Positions 1 through 14,318 of a DNA stretch of 64,000 nt are shown here, piece by piece. Source of the stretch: Cymodocea nodosa (taxonomy: Eukaryota > Streptophyta > Magnoliopsida > Alismatales > Cymodoceaceae); the NCBI GenBank assembly GCA_036874045.1, contig JAZBRI010000004.1:5332001-5396000 (forward strand). Reading direction: 5' to 3'. The translations under genes were made by a program, and so were the position numbers. Under the pieces are notes generated by a model, which searched no databases, was not told the origin of the DNA, and saw nothing but the letters and a program-made list of their open reading frames with translations. Each line of letters starts with the position of its first letter. The stretch's first letter is position 1.

Positions 1-10
1 TCTGTTTTAG

Positions 11-3000
11 CAAGGTGTAAATTAATATCAGAACCCTGGGACTGTGGAGGTCTTTATTTGGTTGGGAAATTTCCAAATTGGGACAGGTATCACCTTTGCG
101 CACACCAAACTTTGTAATTTATTCCATATTTGCATGAAAAATATATTATCTTATTATGGTTTTTCATCTAATAACATTTAGTTCAGGCCATGTTATTTTC
201 TGAAAGACTGCTAAAAAAGAGTTCCCTGATAGAGAGCGTACTTGTAATTTTTTGGGATATATTTGATATTGGTGATGTGCTTTTAATGGATTAATTGTTC
301 ATCCACGGATTAGATTCATTTCTCTGAAACTTCCAGGGTATTAATCAGGAATCAGGTACCTTAGAAGTGTTCCCCATATGCATGGGAATGGAAATGGCAA
401 TGACTATGAGTAGTTGACAAACATCTAATGTCGATGGTGATACTTTTGTTAAATGTCGGTTGACCATTTGGTATCATAGTTTTTGAGTGGTAAGCAATCA
501 ATTCATTAATAAGAGGAAGAAAGCCAAAGTAAATGTTATCAAGAAGGTAATTCATTCGATATCATAGTTGCTTTGGTTTGTGCCAAGAAAACTAGTTTCT
601 TATTTATAGGACTAGAGGTCTCCTTCAGGGACAGTTTAATTGTTTATTGTGAATTTTCTTTTTCTTATTTTTAGTTTACCTTTTTTTCCAAGATGTAATT
701 TGCATAATGATATGTCACATAAGTGAATCCAGAGTCAATATGACAAATTCTGGTATTATGGTTTCTAATAATGCTTCATGGAGTAACAAAACTTTCACTT
801 AATTGATACAGTTCTCAATGACTTTTTTACTAAAACCATCATGAGACTTGAAGATTTGAACACTGTAAATTCATTATATTTAGTTGCCAATGGTTGCAGA
901 TGCGAATTTTTCTTCTTTTCAAGAGTGCTTGACATTTTGGTGGTCTATATGAATACTAAGGCAATGTTGTACCCGTGTTCTATGGAAAAACATTAATTAA
1001 AAAGGTTATGCAATTGTTGTTTTGTTGTAGACAGCCACTACAATCTCTAGGTTTCTTATTGTGACTTGTGGGTTATGGTCAAGGTTCACGATGTTGATTT
1101 TTTTTTGTCGAACAATAGTCTGATGAAAATAGGAAATATTGCAAAACATTGGTGAAAATGAAGGTAGAAATTTGGTAAAAATATGGTGTTAGGGTTTTTT
1201 GGAAATATGAATTGTGTATTTTGATAACAATGGATTACATATATACATATATTGTGTCATCTAATGACTTAGGATGCATGCGAAATATATCTATTAACCC
1301 AATTGTATTTCTAATGCTCTCCTTCAAGCTGAGCATACACATCTAACATGTTTACTTGTTACATAATGACTTGATATTTCCTTTCAATCCTGGGGTGAAA
1401 GTATCGGTTAGCTTCTTAGAGGAAATATAAAGTGTGGTTATTACTCAATCACCAAATTTCTCACATAATGATAGTCTGACCATAGTACGTTTGTGATGTA
1501 AATAAAGGGTAATCAGGTAATCAAGTCATACTTACTCATGTAATAAGCCCAAGTGACTATTATTTCCATTGCTTAAGTGGGGAAATGATGATGATACTGT
1601 TCATCATCTTTGTCACATGAATGGGGTGCTAGAGCAGCTCCTGATGTGGCATCTAGTCCCCCCTGTCACTTCTTCTGTCAACTAGAGCTAAGGAACTAGC
1701 TTCTGGAGCTTCCAATAAGACACCATTCCCCACAGAAGAGGAAGAGTATAGGATCCTAGAGAGATCCTCCCTGGCTTGACTATGGTCTGCTTGAAGACTA
1801 TGTAAGATTGTGGACAATGAAGATGATGGTTTGATTATCTTGGTGCATTGACATTGAAACTTGTACGGCTGTCACACACCTTGAACAGTTTACCATAGCT
1901 AAAAATAAGCATAAATTAGAAAATCAATATGTAAATGTCTGGAAACTTTTATGCATAATTGTCTTGAAGAAATATTTCTGCAACACTGATTTTTCTTGCC
2001 TTGATATTCAGATGGGCTGAGTGGAATGGAAAATATCGTGATGATGTTAGAAAATTCATAAAGGTGATAATTCCAATTCTATTTGATTTGTTTTGTTTGT
2101 TTTATCTATCGAGAATTTGGTATGATTCCCACATTTAGCAAATGAGAATTTGTCTATACCTAACTATTAGCCAACACCATCAAGGGGCTTATCAATGATC
2201 ACAATTTTGATACAATAGAATAGATAAATGATGACACAAGAAAAATGCACACAAAATATTCAACTGTCTTTTTCATATTTTTTCTATTTTTTAACTTTTC
2301 CTCCTTATCTCTCTCTCATGATCTCTACTTTTTTTCTCTCTCCCATATTCTCTTCATCTTTCCTATCATTACTCCTAAATAATTATTTTGTTAAATTTAC
2401 ATTGGTACAAAAGAAAGTTCAAATGTTGTTTAAATTTTTTTTTCCAAATGTTGGTTCAGTTCGTTTCTTTTCTCTCATCTTCCCTTTGTAATAGTATTTA
2501 ATCAGTAATATCCAAAATCAATAAAGAACAGCTCAGGTTCAAATCCTCAACTTTGCATGAACTTTGGACGTTAGAAATGGGAAGTTGCTACTGTGGGAAT
2601 TATACGCTTACAGTGAAATTCGATGAATGAATCCAAGCCAGGTATTGGCATGAAATGTTCATAAAACTTGATACAGAGACTGTAAACTTTATACAAAGCA
2701 ACATTATCTATATTGAAATAAATTTAAACTGTTGTTTTCCTATTCATCATGAAATTTTATTGATGTTTTGCCTGTGATAATTTTGTTGACCTTTTTATGT
2801 TGCTTATATTTACAGGGTGATTGTGGGATGAAAGGGGATTTTGCCACTCGGGTTTCTGGATCTTCTGATCTCTACCAGGTCTTACACTCATCTTTAGTAT
2901 TCTCTGATTTCTCATATTATTTACTGCAATCTGTATCCATCACTAGCATTCTTTCTCAGAATATGTTCTTTCTTTACATGTTCATGGGTTGTTTTGCAAC

Positions 3001-6000
3001 CATTCTTTGCCTACTTTTTATAATTGATTGTCTGGGTCTTTGAGTGCCTTGAAGGTCTGCTTCCACCTTTCGTGGAAACTGAAATACCATAGTTGAATGT
3101 TTTTCAATGATTTTAATGCTCAAAGAGGTCACTTTAGACGTGTAAGGTAATACCATGGTATGAGTGCAGGTAATTGAAATCTCACTATTTCAAAATATCA
3201 ATGATTTTTTACAAGCAGGCTTTAAAGACCTTTCTTGTTCTGACTAAAGTGGTGTTGGGAATCCCTATGATGAAGTTTTAAAAGATCCTAAAAATCAAAA
3301 TGAGTGAGAGAGAGGCCCTCAAGAATATGGTAGCATTGTACAGAACTAAAATCTTTAACTCTTGAATGTTGCTTATTCGCATGAGATTTGCAATCAGAAA
3401 ACAACATGAAACTAGAAAATGGATTCCACAGAATTTTCAAGGGAATAATGGAAACTGGTATACAAACAGAAGTTCTTGGATGGATAGCTTTAACAAAATA
3501 TATTTAACTCAACAAACATAATGAAAACAACCCTCTTAAGTTCATAATTCATCTGTTCAGGTCAATGGAGAGAATGCATCATCTCGTTCCCTGTTATTTT
3601 ACAAAAATCTCATTGTCTCTCTTTATGCTCCTTCATACTTCTTTCCTCACCTAACCCTACCTTATTCACCATTTAACAAAGAGAAAGTAAGGTTGTTGCA
3701 ATAGGGTTGGGAGTGGTTATCTCTTGCTGTAAGGGTGTGGAAGACTTGTTTGACTTTTTTCTGGTTGTTTCTCATCAACCGGATCTTTGTATTATGGCTA
3801 TTCTTATCTAAGAAGAATTAACTTTGCCCTTTGTCAAAAAAAAAAAAACTAAGAGAACTAATCAAATGATGTGTTGTATTACTGATATTTGAGTCAATGC
3901 AAGGTGGCTATGAAAATTAACACCAAAATTTTTCATGTACCATATGATAAAGACATGATAGCCAAACAGACATGCGATCAAGAAATTTTCTATTGCCCGG
4001 TGACTTGATTCTAGTATAAGGACTTGTGATATGGAAATCTTTTATTGGTGTAAGTCATATCAATATCTTAAAAATGCTATATATCACCTCCATGTTTTTA
4101 AGGTGTTGGTGGTGGTTGAGGTGGCACCTAGGTTTGAGTTGTGTGACTTGGCCATGCCTTGATGGCTAGTCTCACCTTGCCTTACTTAAGCAAATCTTTT
4201 GTTGGATTTGTTTAATTAAATATATGCTTTTAAGTTTTTAAATATTTTTTCACACACACATATATATATATAATGTGTTTGTAGGCACTCATAGCTAAAT
4301 GGCTATAGGTGTTGGTTCTTCCGTGAAGCATGTTGGCCCTTCTACAAAATATGTTGGCTAACCTATCCTCTTATGTTTGTGAAGCACACCAGCTTCCTTT
4401 GAATTGTTTTCTTTTCACCTTCTATCTTAGTGAATCATGTTGTTGCCTCCTCCCTACTCACCCCTATGAACCATGTTGGTTGATTGTACCTCTCTTGTTT
4501 GCTTGAATGTCATGATCTACCTTTCTCCACCCCCTCCCCCCGCATGAATGACATAGCTTCCTCTTGGTTAGGATGCTATTAGTTTTACCTCCTATGTAAA
4601 CCCATCATGCTTTAGTGAAGTTGTTGTACTTCTACCCCCTCTACATACAATATTTCTCATAGCGTTGACGTTCTTCATCGTCAACCAAATTTCTTCCTAC
4701 TTCAAATGGGTGAACTACGTGACTGTCAACTAGACCTCCTTCCCTCACTTGATGGATGGTTGAGATTTCGTGATGGAGGTTGAGATTAAATCTTAGTTGA
4801 ATTTGTTTAATTAAATATATGCTTTTAAGTTTTTAAATATTTTTTCACACACATATATAATGTGCTTGTAGGCACTCATAGTTAAATGGCTATAGGTGTT
4901 GGTTCTTTTGTGAAGTATATTGGCCCTTTTGCGAAGTATGTTGGCTAACCTATCCTTTTGTGTTTGTGAAGCACACCAACCTCCTTTGAATTATCTACCT
5001 TTCACCTTCCATCTTAGTGAATCATGTTGTTAGCTCCTCGCTACCCATCCCTATGAATCAAGTTAGTCGATTGTGCCCCCTCTCTTGTTTGCTTGAATGT
5101 CATGATCTACTTTTCTCCACCCCCCCTCATGAATGACATAGTTTCCTCTCGATGTATGGACTTCATTAGTTTTACCCTCCTTCCTCATATGTAAACTCAT
5201 CATGCTTAAGTTGTACTTCTACCCCCTCTACATGTAGTATTTCTCATAATGTCGATGCTCTTCATCGTCAACTAAATTTCTTCTTACTCCAGATGGGTGA
5301 ACTACGTGATTGTCAACTAGACCTCTTTCCCCCATTTGATAGATGGTTGAGATTTCTTGATGGAGGTTGAGATTAAATGTTAGTTGTCTATTAAGGGCAT
5401 CTATGGTAAAATTATTGTGAGCGCCAACAACAATATAACCCTTATATATATATATATAAAATGCTTAGTGCTAGTGAAATATGTTAACCCCTTCATGAAG
5501 CATATCGACCTCCCTTGGATAGTGTGCCTTTTGCACATTGGCCTCTCCTATAGTACACCTACACCCCCCTCTCCTTACACACACATTTTTATGATTTTTA
5601 CTCATAATACCTCTTCCCTCTCATGTTTGTGAAGCATACCAGCCTCTCTTAAATAGTTTGCCTTTGACCTTCCATCTTAGTGAATTACGTTGTCGACTCT
5701 TCCCTACTCACCCCTATGAACTCCATTGGTGGGTGAATGGTACAACTTGCTCTTGGTGCGTGGATTCTATTAGTTTTACCCTTATTCATTGTGTATAAAT
5801 CCATTATGTTTTGGTGAACTCATTCGTTCATTTTGGTGAAATCATTATATTTCTACTCTCTCAGCATGTAATATTCCTCATAGTGTTGACGTTCTTCACC
5901 GCCAGCTAAACCTCTTCCCCCTTCAGATTAGTGAACCACATGGTTGCTAATTAGATCTCTTCCCCCTACTTGATGGATGGTTGAGATTAAATCTCAGTTG

Positions 6001-9000
6001 TCTACCAGGGACATCTATAGCAAAATTGTTGTGTGTCCCAACAGCAATATAGCCCATGTATATATATATATGTATGTGTGTGTGTGTGTGTGTTTGTAGA
6101 CATTCACAACTAAATTGCTATAAGTGCTAGTGAAATACACCAACTCCTTTGTAAAGCATATTAACCTATCTTGGATAGTATGCTTTCTACACATCAGCCT
6201 CTCTTATAATGCACCTTCTATGCACCCTTCCATTTTTGTGATTTCTACTCCATCCAAGTGAAGCACTCTTGCTCTCCCATGTCTATGAGGTACACTAGCC
6301 TCTTTCAAATAGTTTGCCTTTTACCTTCTATCTTGGTGAATCATGTTGTTAGCTCCTCCCTATCCACTCCTATGAATTATATTAGTCAATTGTGCCTCAT
6401 CTTTTGTTTGTTTGAACATTATGATTTGCCCTCCCTAGCCTCCTAATGAACGACACAACTTTCTCTTAGTGCATAGACTTTGTCAATTTTACCCTCCCTT
6501 TTATATAAACTTATCATGCTTTGGTGAACTTGTTGCTCTAGTAAACTCATTTGTTTGCTCTAATGAAATTGTCGTGCTTTTGCCACCTCTACATGTAGTA
6601 TTTCTCATAGTGTCAATGCTCTTTACCACTAGTTAAACTTCTCACCTTCCAAATGGGTGAACCACATGGCTACCAACTGGACTTCTTCCCCCTACTTGTT
6701 GGATGGTTGAGATTTAATCTTAACCATCTATCAAGGTCATTTACAGTAAAATTATTATTAGTGTCAATAGTAACATAGCCCTTATATATATATATATAGG
6801 TCAAATATGTTTGTAGGCACTTATAGTTAAATTGTTATGAGTGCCAATGAAACACGTCAACTCCTTTGTGAAGTATTTCACCTTCCTTGGATAGCGTATG
6901 GCCTCTCCTGTAGTACACCCCCCTCCCCCATAATTTTTGTGATTTTTACTCCATTTGAGTGAAGCACGACAACTCCTCCCCATCCATCCCCATGAACCAT
7001 GTTGATTGGTCACACCCCTTCTCTCATTTATTTGAACATCACGATTTGCACCCCCCCTCCTGGTGAATTGCATAGCTTCTCCCTTTGTGTGTGTAGTCCC
7101 CCATCGATTCCACCCCTCATAAATTGCATAGCTTCCCCCTCCACATGTGTGGTTCGTTGTTGATTGCACTCCCTCCATCCCCATGAACTGCATAGTTTCC
7201 CCCTTTGCAAGTGTGGTCCTTTGTTGTTGTGCCACCTACATTCCACACCCGCCCCCCCCAACACACACAATAAATTTGAAGTATTTAATAGAAATCATGG
7301 AAAATCAATTATCAAAGATAACATTTTCTATTGATGCTTTATTAGGATTATTAACAAAAATTAGTAATGCTAACTATTAACATAAGCTAATAATGCAAGC
7401 ATAGTTTGTACTTGTGATTACTTGTTTATGGTGTATGTTAAATGTAAAATTTAAATAAAAATATAAAGGAATTACTCGTCATTCTAGTAAAAGATCATCA
7501 AGAACTACTTGTAAACCAACTGCAACCTAAATTCCAAGTAAAAAATCCTTCTTAGATCTAACGGTATGAGTAATTTAAGTAAGAGTCCAGTAATAGCTGG
7601 TATTTTTGTATGAAAGTGGATGCGGCGTGACTAATATATATGACTTCTTTATAATCTAAAACATAAATTATAGGTTAATTTGCATATGTATTCACCAGAA
7701 GATCAATTAAATAACTAAACTTCACATATATCTAAGAATATATCGGAATTACAAAAATTATCTTTTGATTTCAGTTTTAATTTGGTTTCTTGTCAATGAA
7801 CTCAAGAAATGGATAAATTAACAAATAAGCATATTCTTAGGAAATTTAGTATCAATGAATAGAGATGTAAAGGAAAATTGAAATCAATGGGAAATAAGAT
7901 AGTTACAATTTATAAATAGTGGATGTCATTCACTAGTCAACTATATCAAAAAATTTATGCATTGGTTATGGCCAGAAAATTTCCTTTAATATGGTGCGCT
8001 GCTAAAATTATGTAATTGTTTAATATAGTGACATAATTATATTCAGAATTTAATTTGAGTTATGACAATTTCTTGAATAGGTGAACAAGCGGAAGCCATA
8101 TCATAGTATCAATTTTGTCATTGCACATGATGGCTTTTCATTATATGATCTGGTTTCATACAATTATAAGGTAAAACAAGAATACTGGGTTATTTGGTCA
8201 AGTTTTACAACTAGAAGTAGAACAAATTTATCTACTTTGTTTGGTTGCAAATTATCTTTTAAGCAGCACAATGAATCCAATGGAGAAGGTGGAAATGATG
8301 GAAGCAATGATAATTATAGTTGGAATTGTGGTCAAGAAGGTGACTTTGTACTCTTACATTTTTTGCATTGAGTATTTAATTCATAATTGGAACCTTGCTT
8401 TGGCAAGAGCTTGTAGGCCTGTAATTTATTTTGACAATTCCTTAATGTGATAAACAGTAGGAATCAAAATTATTGATTAATTATTAGGATTCCTAGACGT
8501 AGAAAAGCCATTATTAAATACCAGAACTCTATATGTAAGTGCTGAAGTTATAGTCCATAATATCTAGTCTTTGGCCTATAATTATTTGGGCTCTAACGTA
8601 CTTCACAGCAGGTTAATCTCTAGAAACTATACATTTATCTTTCATTATTTCTTATTAGTCTCATTTGTTGAGTTGTATTATTTTTCCATACAGGGGAAAC
8701 TACAGATGTTAAAATCAACGCTCAGCGCTCACAGCAAATGAAGAACTTCCATTTGGCATTGATGGTCTCCCAGGTACTTTATTTTCCATGTCAACTTTTG
8801 TTTATATTTGATTTACATCAAAATCTAGTAAACGACCTCACCATATGTGGAGATAAGGCCATGTCAATTAAACTTACCCTAGACCCTACTTTGGTGGGAA
8901 CCTTGTGCACTAGGTTTTCATTTTTTGGATTTACTTCAAGATAATTAGTTTTTATATAATCAAAAAATCGTGGTTCACAAAATGACAGAAATTACTTCAA

Positions 9001-12000
9001 AACCCTTGTAATGTCATTGTTAAAAGGCATATTTGCAGCCATATTTGGATGAGCATGTTTCAAATCCTGTCCACCTAGCCACATCCAAAGCCTTCTAAAT
9101 GCATGTTTGGAAAATTCAAATAAAAAGCATATTTTTTTGACACACAGTTGGGATGGTTGTTAGTTGGAGATTAGGCTCCCAGCACAATTTAAAACTGGTC
9201 ATTAATAATAGTGATAAAAAGGTGGCTATCAAAAAATAGTTTTCAATGTATCAGTACTTTCTCCTTGACATTCACCTCAATGATGGGTTCATGCTCATAG
9301 AGATTGTGTTTCATGTAGCTGTAGGAAGATATCAATGATCTGCCCACATCCCACTCATCATTGGCAAAGCAATTTTCACTTTTAGTTCCCTACAGAATCT
9401 CAGGATAATATATTCTGTTTTTCCTGTTATCACTGTTGGTAACTTGGTACTACACAGAATATAAAGTCATGCACAGGTTGAAACAAAGCATGGACATTCC
9501 TGTTGGAACTATTGTTTAAACCTACATCAACTTTTTTCCCTCACACACTGTCATGTTTTATGTAAATCCTTTTGTCATTTGTGGAGAACTTGTGTCATTT
9601 ACTGGTTGCGTGCAGTTCAGTTGCTTGGTTTGCAGATTGCTTGAAAAGCTAACGGGGAGGTCTTCGTTGAGTTGATTATTGGCCTGTATGTTATGGTGAC
9701 TATGAAAGACATTATATTGTACTCTACCTTAGAACATACCTTGAGGAGTGGCTTGATCAATCTTGTTCTTGAGTGGTTTGCTGGAGATGGCAATTATATT
9801 TCTTCTGCTCTGTTCTTTTTTGTTCTATTCCTAGATCTTTATTTTAATTCTTGTTTTCATCTTATCTCCTTGATGAGATTATTCTTTTTGTTCCTCTTTG
9901 GTGGAACCTTCTTGTAACCACTTACAAAAATTAGAGGGAAGTTTCTTACATAAGCTAAACACAAATTTAAGTATCATAGACTTGACTTTTCAAAAACATT
10001 ATTTTGGATTTTTTGACGTATCATCATTACCTTTCCACTTATTTGCACATTAGGGAACTCCTATGATGCTGATGGGAGATGAATATGCCCATACACGCCT
10101 TGGAAACAACAATAGTTATGGACATGATACTGCTCTGAATCATTTTCAGTGGAACCAGGTAATCTGTTTCTTTTTTCACATATTTGATCTATTTAAATAA
10201 TATAATCTAATGACCTGTGCGTAAAAACAGCTGGAAGAAAAGAAGAAAAGCCAACTTAGATTTTTTGCAGAGGTGATAAAGTTCCGTAAGCAGCATCATG
10301 TATTAAGGCACTCACAATTTCTTGGCAAAGTATGCTCATCAGCCTTATTATCTCAGTTAACTTCATTGAGTGATTCAAACCACTTATTCCCTTTAATTTG
10401 TTTTTCGTAAAATAATATAATGTATATAATCTTGCCCCTTAAATTGATTTGCTCCAAGAGAGTCAAGTCAATTTCCATCTGTTCTTTTGTCTTTTGTTAG
10501 AGTTGGGATTCACGTAAGCCCTGGTCCATTTAAACTGAATAATCCACCTAGAGGGCATGACACTGCAAAGTTCACAAATTCACCATAGTAGTTTATATAA
10601 CTTTGTATCTTCTGAGGCATATCTTAATTATGTTCGATCAAAGGTAATTCACAAACAACAATGAAAATATTAACATCTTAAGTTTTTTTTTGTTCCATGG
10701 ATTTTTATTTACCATGACTTAAAATTGGGCAAGTATGAACCAACTCAACAACTGGTTTGACTAGGCCACTAGGGCTGTATGGTTCTATCCCACTTGGATG
10801 AGCTTGGCCTACAATCGGATGACAACAACCTTTCCAACAACCAAACAATTCAAATGGCCCAATCCCTGCTCAAAGCCTCACTTTCCAGTAAGTGGATACT
10901 GAGGTATTGGTGCAGAGGTGGCAGTGGCAAGCTGGGTGACAGATCCAAGACATCAAGGACAAGATTGCAAGGCTACTGGAAGAGTATGACTTGAGCGGAA
11001 ACGTGGAAGAAGCTTGTCAATGTCTTAGGGATGTCATTCTTCCACCACAAGTTTGTTGAAGAAGGCTTTGATTATCATCATGGAAAGTAGGACGATTGAT
11101 CAAGACGAAGGAGAGTAGGACAAAGAGTGTAGCGTTGAAGGGAAAGAAAATTTTGGGATGTTTAAAGATTAAAATGGTCTTTTTAAATAACCTTAATTGT
11201 TCAAATAGACATTGTTAGAAAAGCTCTACATCAAATATGATAGAGACAAATCTAGGCTCATATGATAATAGATTTCTCTACTCATTATAAATTGATTAAG
11301 TTAAAATTTTACATGATATCAAAGTAGATTTATGAACATTTACTTGTGAATACTTATAGGCATATAAATAACTTACAAATGTGAGAAAGTGTAAGAAAAG
11401 TTTCATATCGAGTATAATAATGACAATTTTAGGCTTATATGATGATGAATTTCTCTATTCATTATCAACTGATTTTAAATTAAAATTTCATCGATATTAA
11501 ATAAAAGATGTTAACTATAATGGAATTTCTAAAAATGGTTAGCTTATATGATGACATATTGATAAATATGTATTTTTTAATAACATATGCATTTCAATAT
11601 TTTCCAAGGATGTGTAAGCAAAAAATCCTTGAAATTGTTGTTGGAAGTTAAAAAAACAATTTAAAAAAAGAAGAAAGATGATAGAAAAAAAACAATGTTA
11701 AGTTTACAGGAAAAGTAATGTGTTTTGTTGCAAGGTCTTATGTTTTCAAGTTTTTCAATGTTTGTTTGCTGGAGCTCATTTATGTTGATGAAAACAAGTT
11801 GATCAATTTTTAGTGTTGCACAGATTGTTGATTGAATTTAATGATATCAACATTCTAATCAATGTTTAGAGTTGTCAACCATTAATCATAAGTTTTGTTG
11901 TTGATTGAGTCATATGTGGTAGACTGAACCAACTAATTGATGTTTGTGCCTATTTGGCATGCAAAGTAATTAGTCCTTGTTTATTCTTGCAAGTTACTAC

Positions 12001-14318
12001 CTACCATTATTTCCTTGCTTAGTGTCTAACTGCAATTGCTTACTTTCCTCCCAAGTTATTTCATATATCTCTTTGTTTTTAATCATGTTTGAGTTTGTTG
12101 CAAGCTAAACATCTTTAATATTTCAGCTTTAGGTGTTGGATCTATTTATTAATATAGGTTCACTTTCCATTATGTAATAACCCTCTCTATATAACCTTTC
12201 TAAAGAGAAGTCATATCAATGGTTAATGATTCATTAATCTTCCACTAATCCTTGTTTTTGCAAAAATATTTTTTATGATATTATTCAATGTATATGTTGG
12301 TGGCAAAAGTGAAGAATGAAATTATCTTTTTAGGTAACGGTATCTTTATTAGAATTCAGTTCTTAAGGGGAGCTATGAAAACTGTTGTTCTTGACTGACA
12401 TAACCACTACAGTTGTTTAAAAAATTCTCATTTTCTTGAGAAAGAATACTACCTCCTATATATTAATACAATCTCCTATATATTATAGAATTATTACTTG
12501 GCCTATATTAATCAATCAATTAATTAACCTAGAAGGAACAGTATTACAAATATCAAAAAATAACCTAAAGTAATGTAATCGTGATCCATACAATATCTAT
12601 TTATTCTAACAATGTAAAATGGTCATTTGGCATGAATAAAACGCAGAAAATATATATCCTTAAATGATGTGGTAGTACATACAAATCTGTGCAATATGGA
12701 AAAATCAAAGAGAACTGAACAGCTGTCATATAGTATAATTTCCACGATTATTTATGCAGGGATTCCTTAGAAATATTGTCTTGGTTGCGATTCCTAATTT
12801 TCAGAGGATGAAATGATACAACATAATTTGCTGTTTTTCGTTATCTAAAGATGAATTACCATGTGCTGTTTTTTCCCCCCAAATAGCTATGTGTTGGTCA
12901 ACCATTGTTTTTTCATATAATTGATTGCCATCTTATAATGTTTGTCCAGGATGACATCACTTGGCATGAGGACAACTGGAACAACCATGAGAGCAAATTC
13001 CTTGCATTTACGTAAGAACTTTATATCCGGCTTCTCTGGTCGACAATCTGATCCAAAAAGGAAAATGAAGATTCATCCTAGTTTCCCCATACTTAAAATA
13101 TTTGATGCTTTGTTAAATGAATTATCTGTTAGCAACGTTCGTTTGTCCAAGGACAAAAAAATCTAGAAATTTAAAATGAAATATATTTTCTTTGTAGGCT
13201 TCATGATAAAAATTGTGGAGATATCTACTTGGCATTCAATGCCCATGATTTTTTCGTCAATGTGTCACTACCATCGCCACCAAGTAAGAAGATGTGGTAT
13301 CGGGTGGTAAGTTTTTTTTTTCCCTTTCTGTTATTTTTATTGTAAGTCAAAAGGAAATCTATGTATGGATTAACATTTGGTCAAAACTCCTGTCCTTTTA
13401 TTTCTAAAATAGTTTTAGTATTATAATTTTTATTTCAATTTTAATTATACAAGTTTAATGTATTTAAATTTTAGTTTTTAGGGTTCAATTATGTATATAT
13501 AAAATAAAATTGGATTATCCAATACCACTATTTTACCTCTTTTTGGGGTTCAGTACATGAACCTTGGAAGAGTTGTACCCTGATGACAAATTGAAGTATG
13601 GAAATACAATTAAATAAATTTAAAGTAGAGAGGCTTGACGTTATGTAGAAGCCTAGAAATATTTTTATACACCCAATACAAGGCTAATCCCCTAACGTCA
13701 AGTATCGGCATGTAAATAGGTGAATTTGTCTGGATCTGTCTGTTTAGTGCAAGTAAACATGAGAATTTGTTACTTTATTACTCGCTTACCGCTGGATTTT
13801 CCTACTAATCCTTGGGCGTGCCTGTAAAACTTAAAGGTAAGTTCATATCGCCTATTCCGTTTGTAAACTTGTAAGCATCAACTGTGATAGTAACTATAAT
13901 GCACGCGTTATTGATGATTCATTACGGGCGTCCATACGGTGGTCTCCCTGCATTACAGAGCAGCGACAAACTTACCTTTAAAAAACTTAAAAACAGGTTC
14001 GCCCTTTTGTCGTTAGCTCGTCGGATCAACACCCATTTATTTAGTAGTTCATATCTTAAACTATCTCACCATTTGATTATAATTATTTCTATTTCGTGCA
14101 GTAAATTAATATCGATTTTAAGCAATTTGAGTTTTTGTGCAGATAACCAAGAATTTTTGCTATAATTAAATTCTGATTTCCTGGCAACATTTTATTCTTC
14201 GCAGGTTGACACAAACCTTGAATCCCCAAGAGATTTCATGCCCGAAGGAAGAATACTCAATGGCACAACATATAATATGGCTCCTTATTCTTCCATTCTC
14301 CTCGAAGCAAAACCATGA
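11..14318 (+). CDS. ISA3: Isoamylase 3 (starch debranching enzyme), 3' part of gene
   Basis: Plastid glycoside hydrolase family 13 debranching enzyme that cleaves alpha-1,6 branch points during starch breakdown. Eleven exons are readable: 11-86, 2012-2063, 2816-2878, 8081-8170, 8267-8339, 8694-8773, 10054-10158, 10231-10329, 12950-13011, 13198-13306 and 14205-14318 (TGA). All introns are GT..AG and the phases join into one 306-residue frame. Landmarks are [40 protein letters not shown] (GH13 region IV with its Asp), [28 protein letters not shown] and the C-terminal VDTNLESP and [25 protein letters not shown] fits ISA3 rather than ISA1 (family knowledge). The intron at 8171-8266 has no stop in frame, so reading through it would give a false longer exon. 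The start, transit peptide and the catalytic nucleophile and acid/base lie before the window. No disruption is seen in these exons. Confidence 0.93.
4203..7262. repeat. Diverged ~0.6 kb tandem repeat array inside ISA3 intron
   Basis: About five head-to-tail units, starting near 4203, 4799, 5388, 5998 and 6723, fill the 5.2 kb intron 2879-8080. Units 1 and 2 are the most alike; both open with the block TTTAATTAAATATATGCTTT and carry TTGTAGGCACTCATAG further in. Later units begin with variants of a CATCTATRGYAAAATTRTTG block followed by a short (TA)n run. Each unit repeats phrases such as GTGAATCATGTTG, TTTCTCATAGTG and GATGGATGGTTGAGAT. Spacing is about 590-725 bp and identity falls from unit 2 to unit 5. 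I see no coding frame; the short open frames here are low-complexity. Basis: read by eye, not aligned. Confidence 0.8.
10779..11110 (+). pseudogene. MA3-domain protein fragment (MRF/ECIP1-like), frameshifted, in ISA3 intron
   Basis: Within ISA3 intron 10330-12949. One frame gives [12 protein letters not shown] followed by a [14 protein letters not shown] stretch. A shift of frame at about 10949 gives [20 protein letters not shown] and then EACQCLRD. A second shift gives MSFFHHKFV (about 11031-11057) and a third gives [10 protein letters not shown] (about 11061-11090). This order (GGGSGK linker, VKDKI..LLEEY..SG, EACRCIRDL, FFHHEVVKKAL, MAMEK) is the start of an MA3 domain as in plant PDCD4-like MRF proteins (family knowledge). 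At least two frameshifts and stop codons make it non-functional. I see no further MA3 repeats downstream, so it is a short captured or decayed piece. Confidence 0.6.
13634..13980. repeat. Two short perfect inverted repeats in last ISA3 intron
   Basis: CTTGACGTTA at 13634-13643 pairs with TAACGTCAAG at 13693-13702 (10-bp arms, 49-base loop). TAAAGGTAAGTT at 13832-13843 pairs with AACTTACCTTTA at 13969-13980 (12-bp arms, 125-base loop). Both lie in intron 13307-14204. They could be remains of a small terminal-inverted-repeat element, or chance; no target duplication was recognised. Confidence 0.4.

Noticed and set aside
8171-8266. In-frame coding extension between two ISA3 exons
   Set aside because: Removing it with GT..AG restores the conserved [13 protein letters not shown] join; the inserted residues have no family counterpart.
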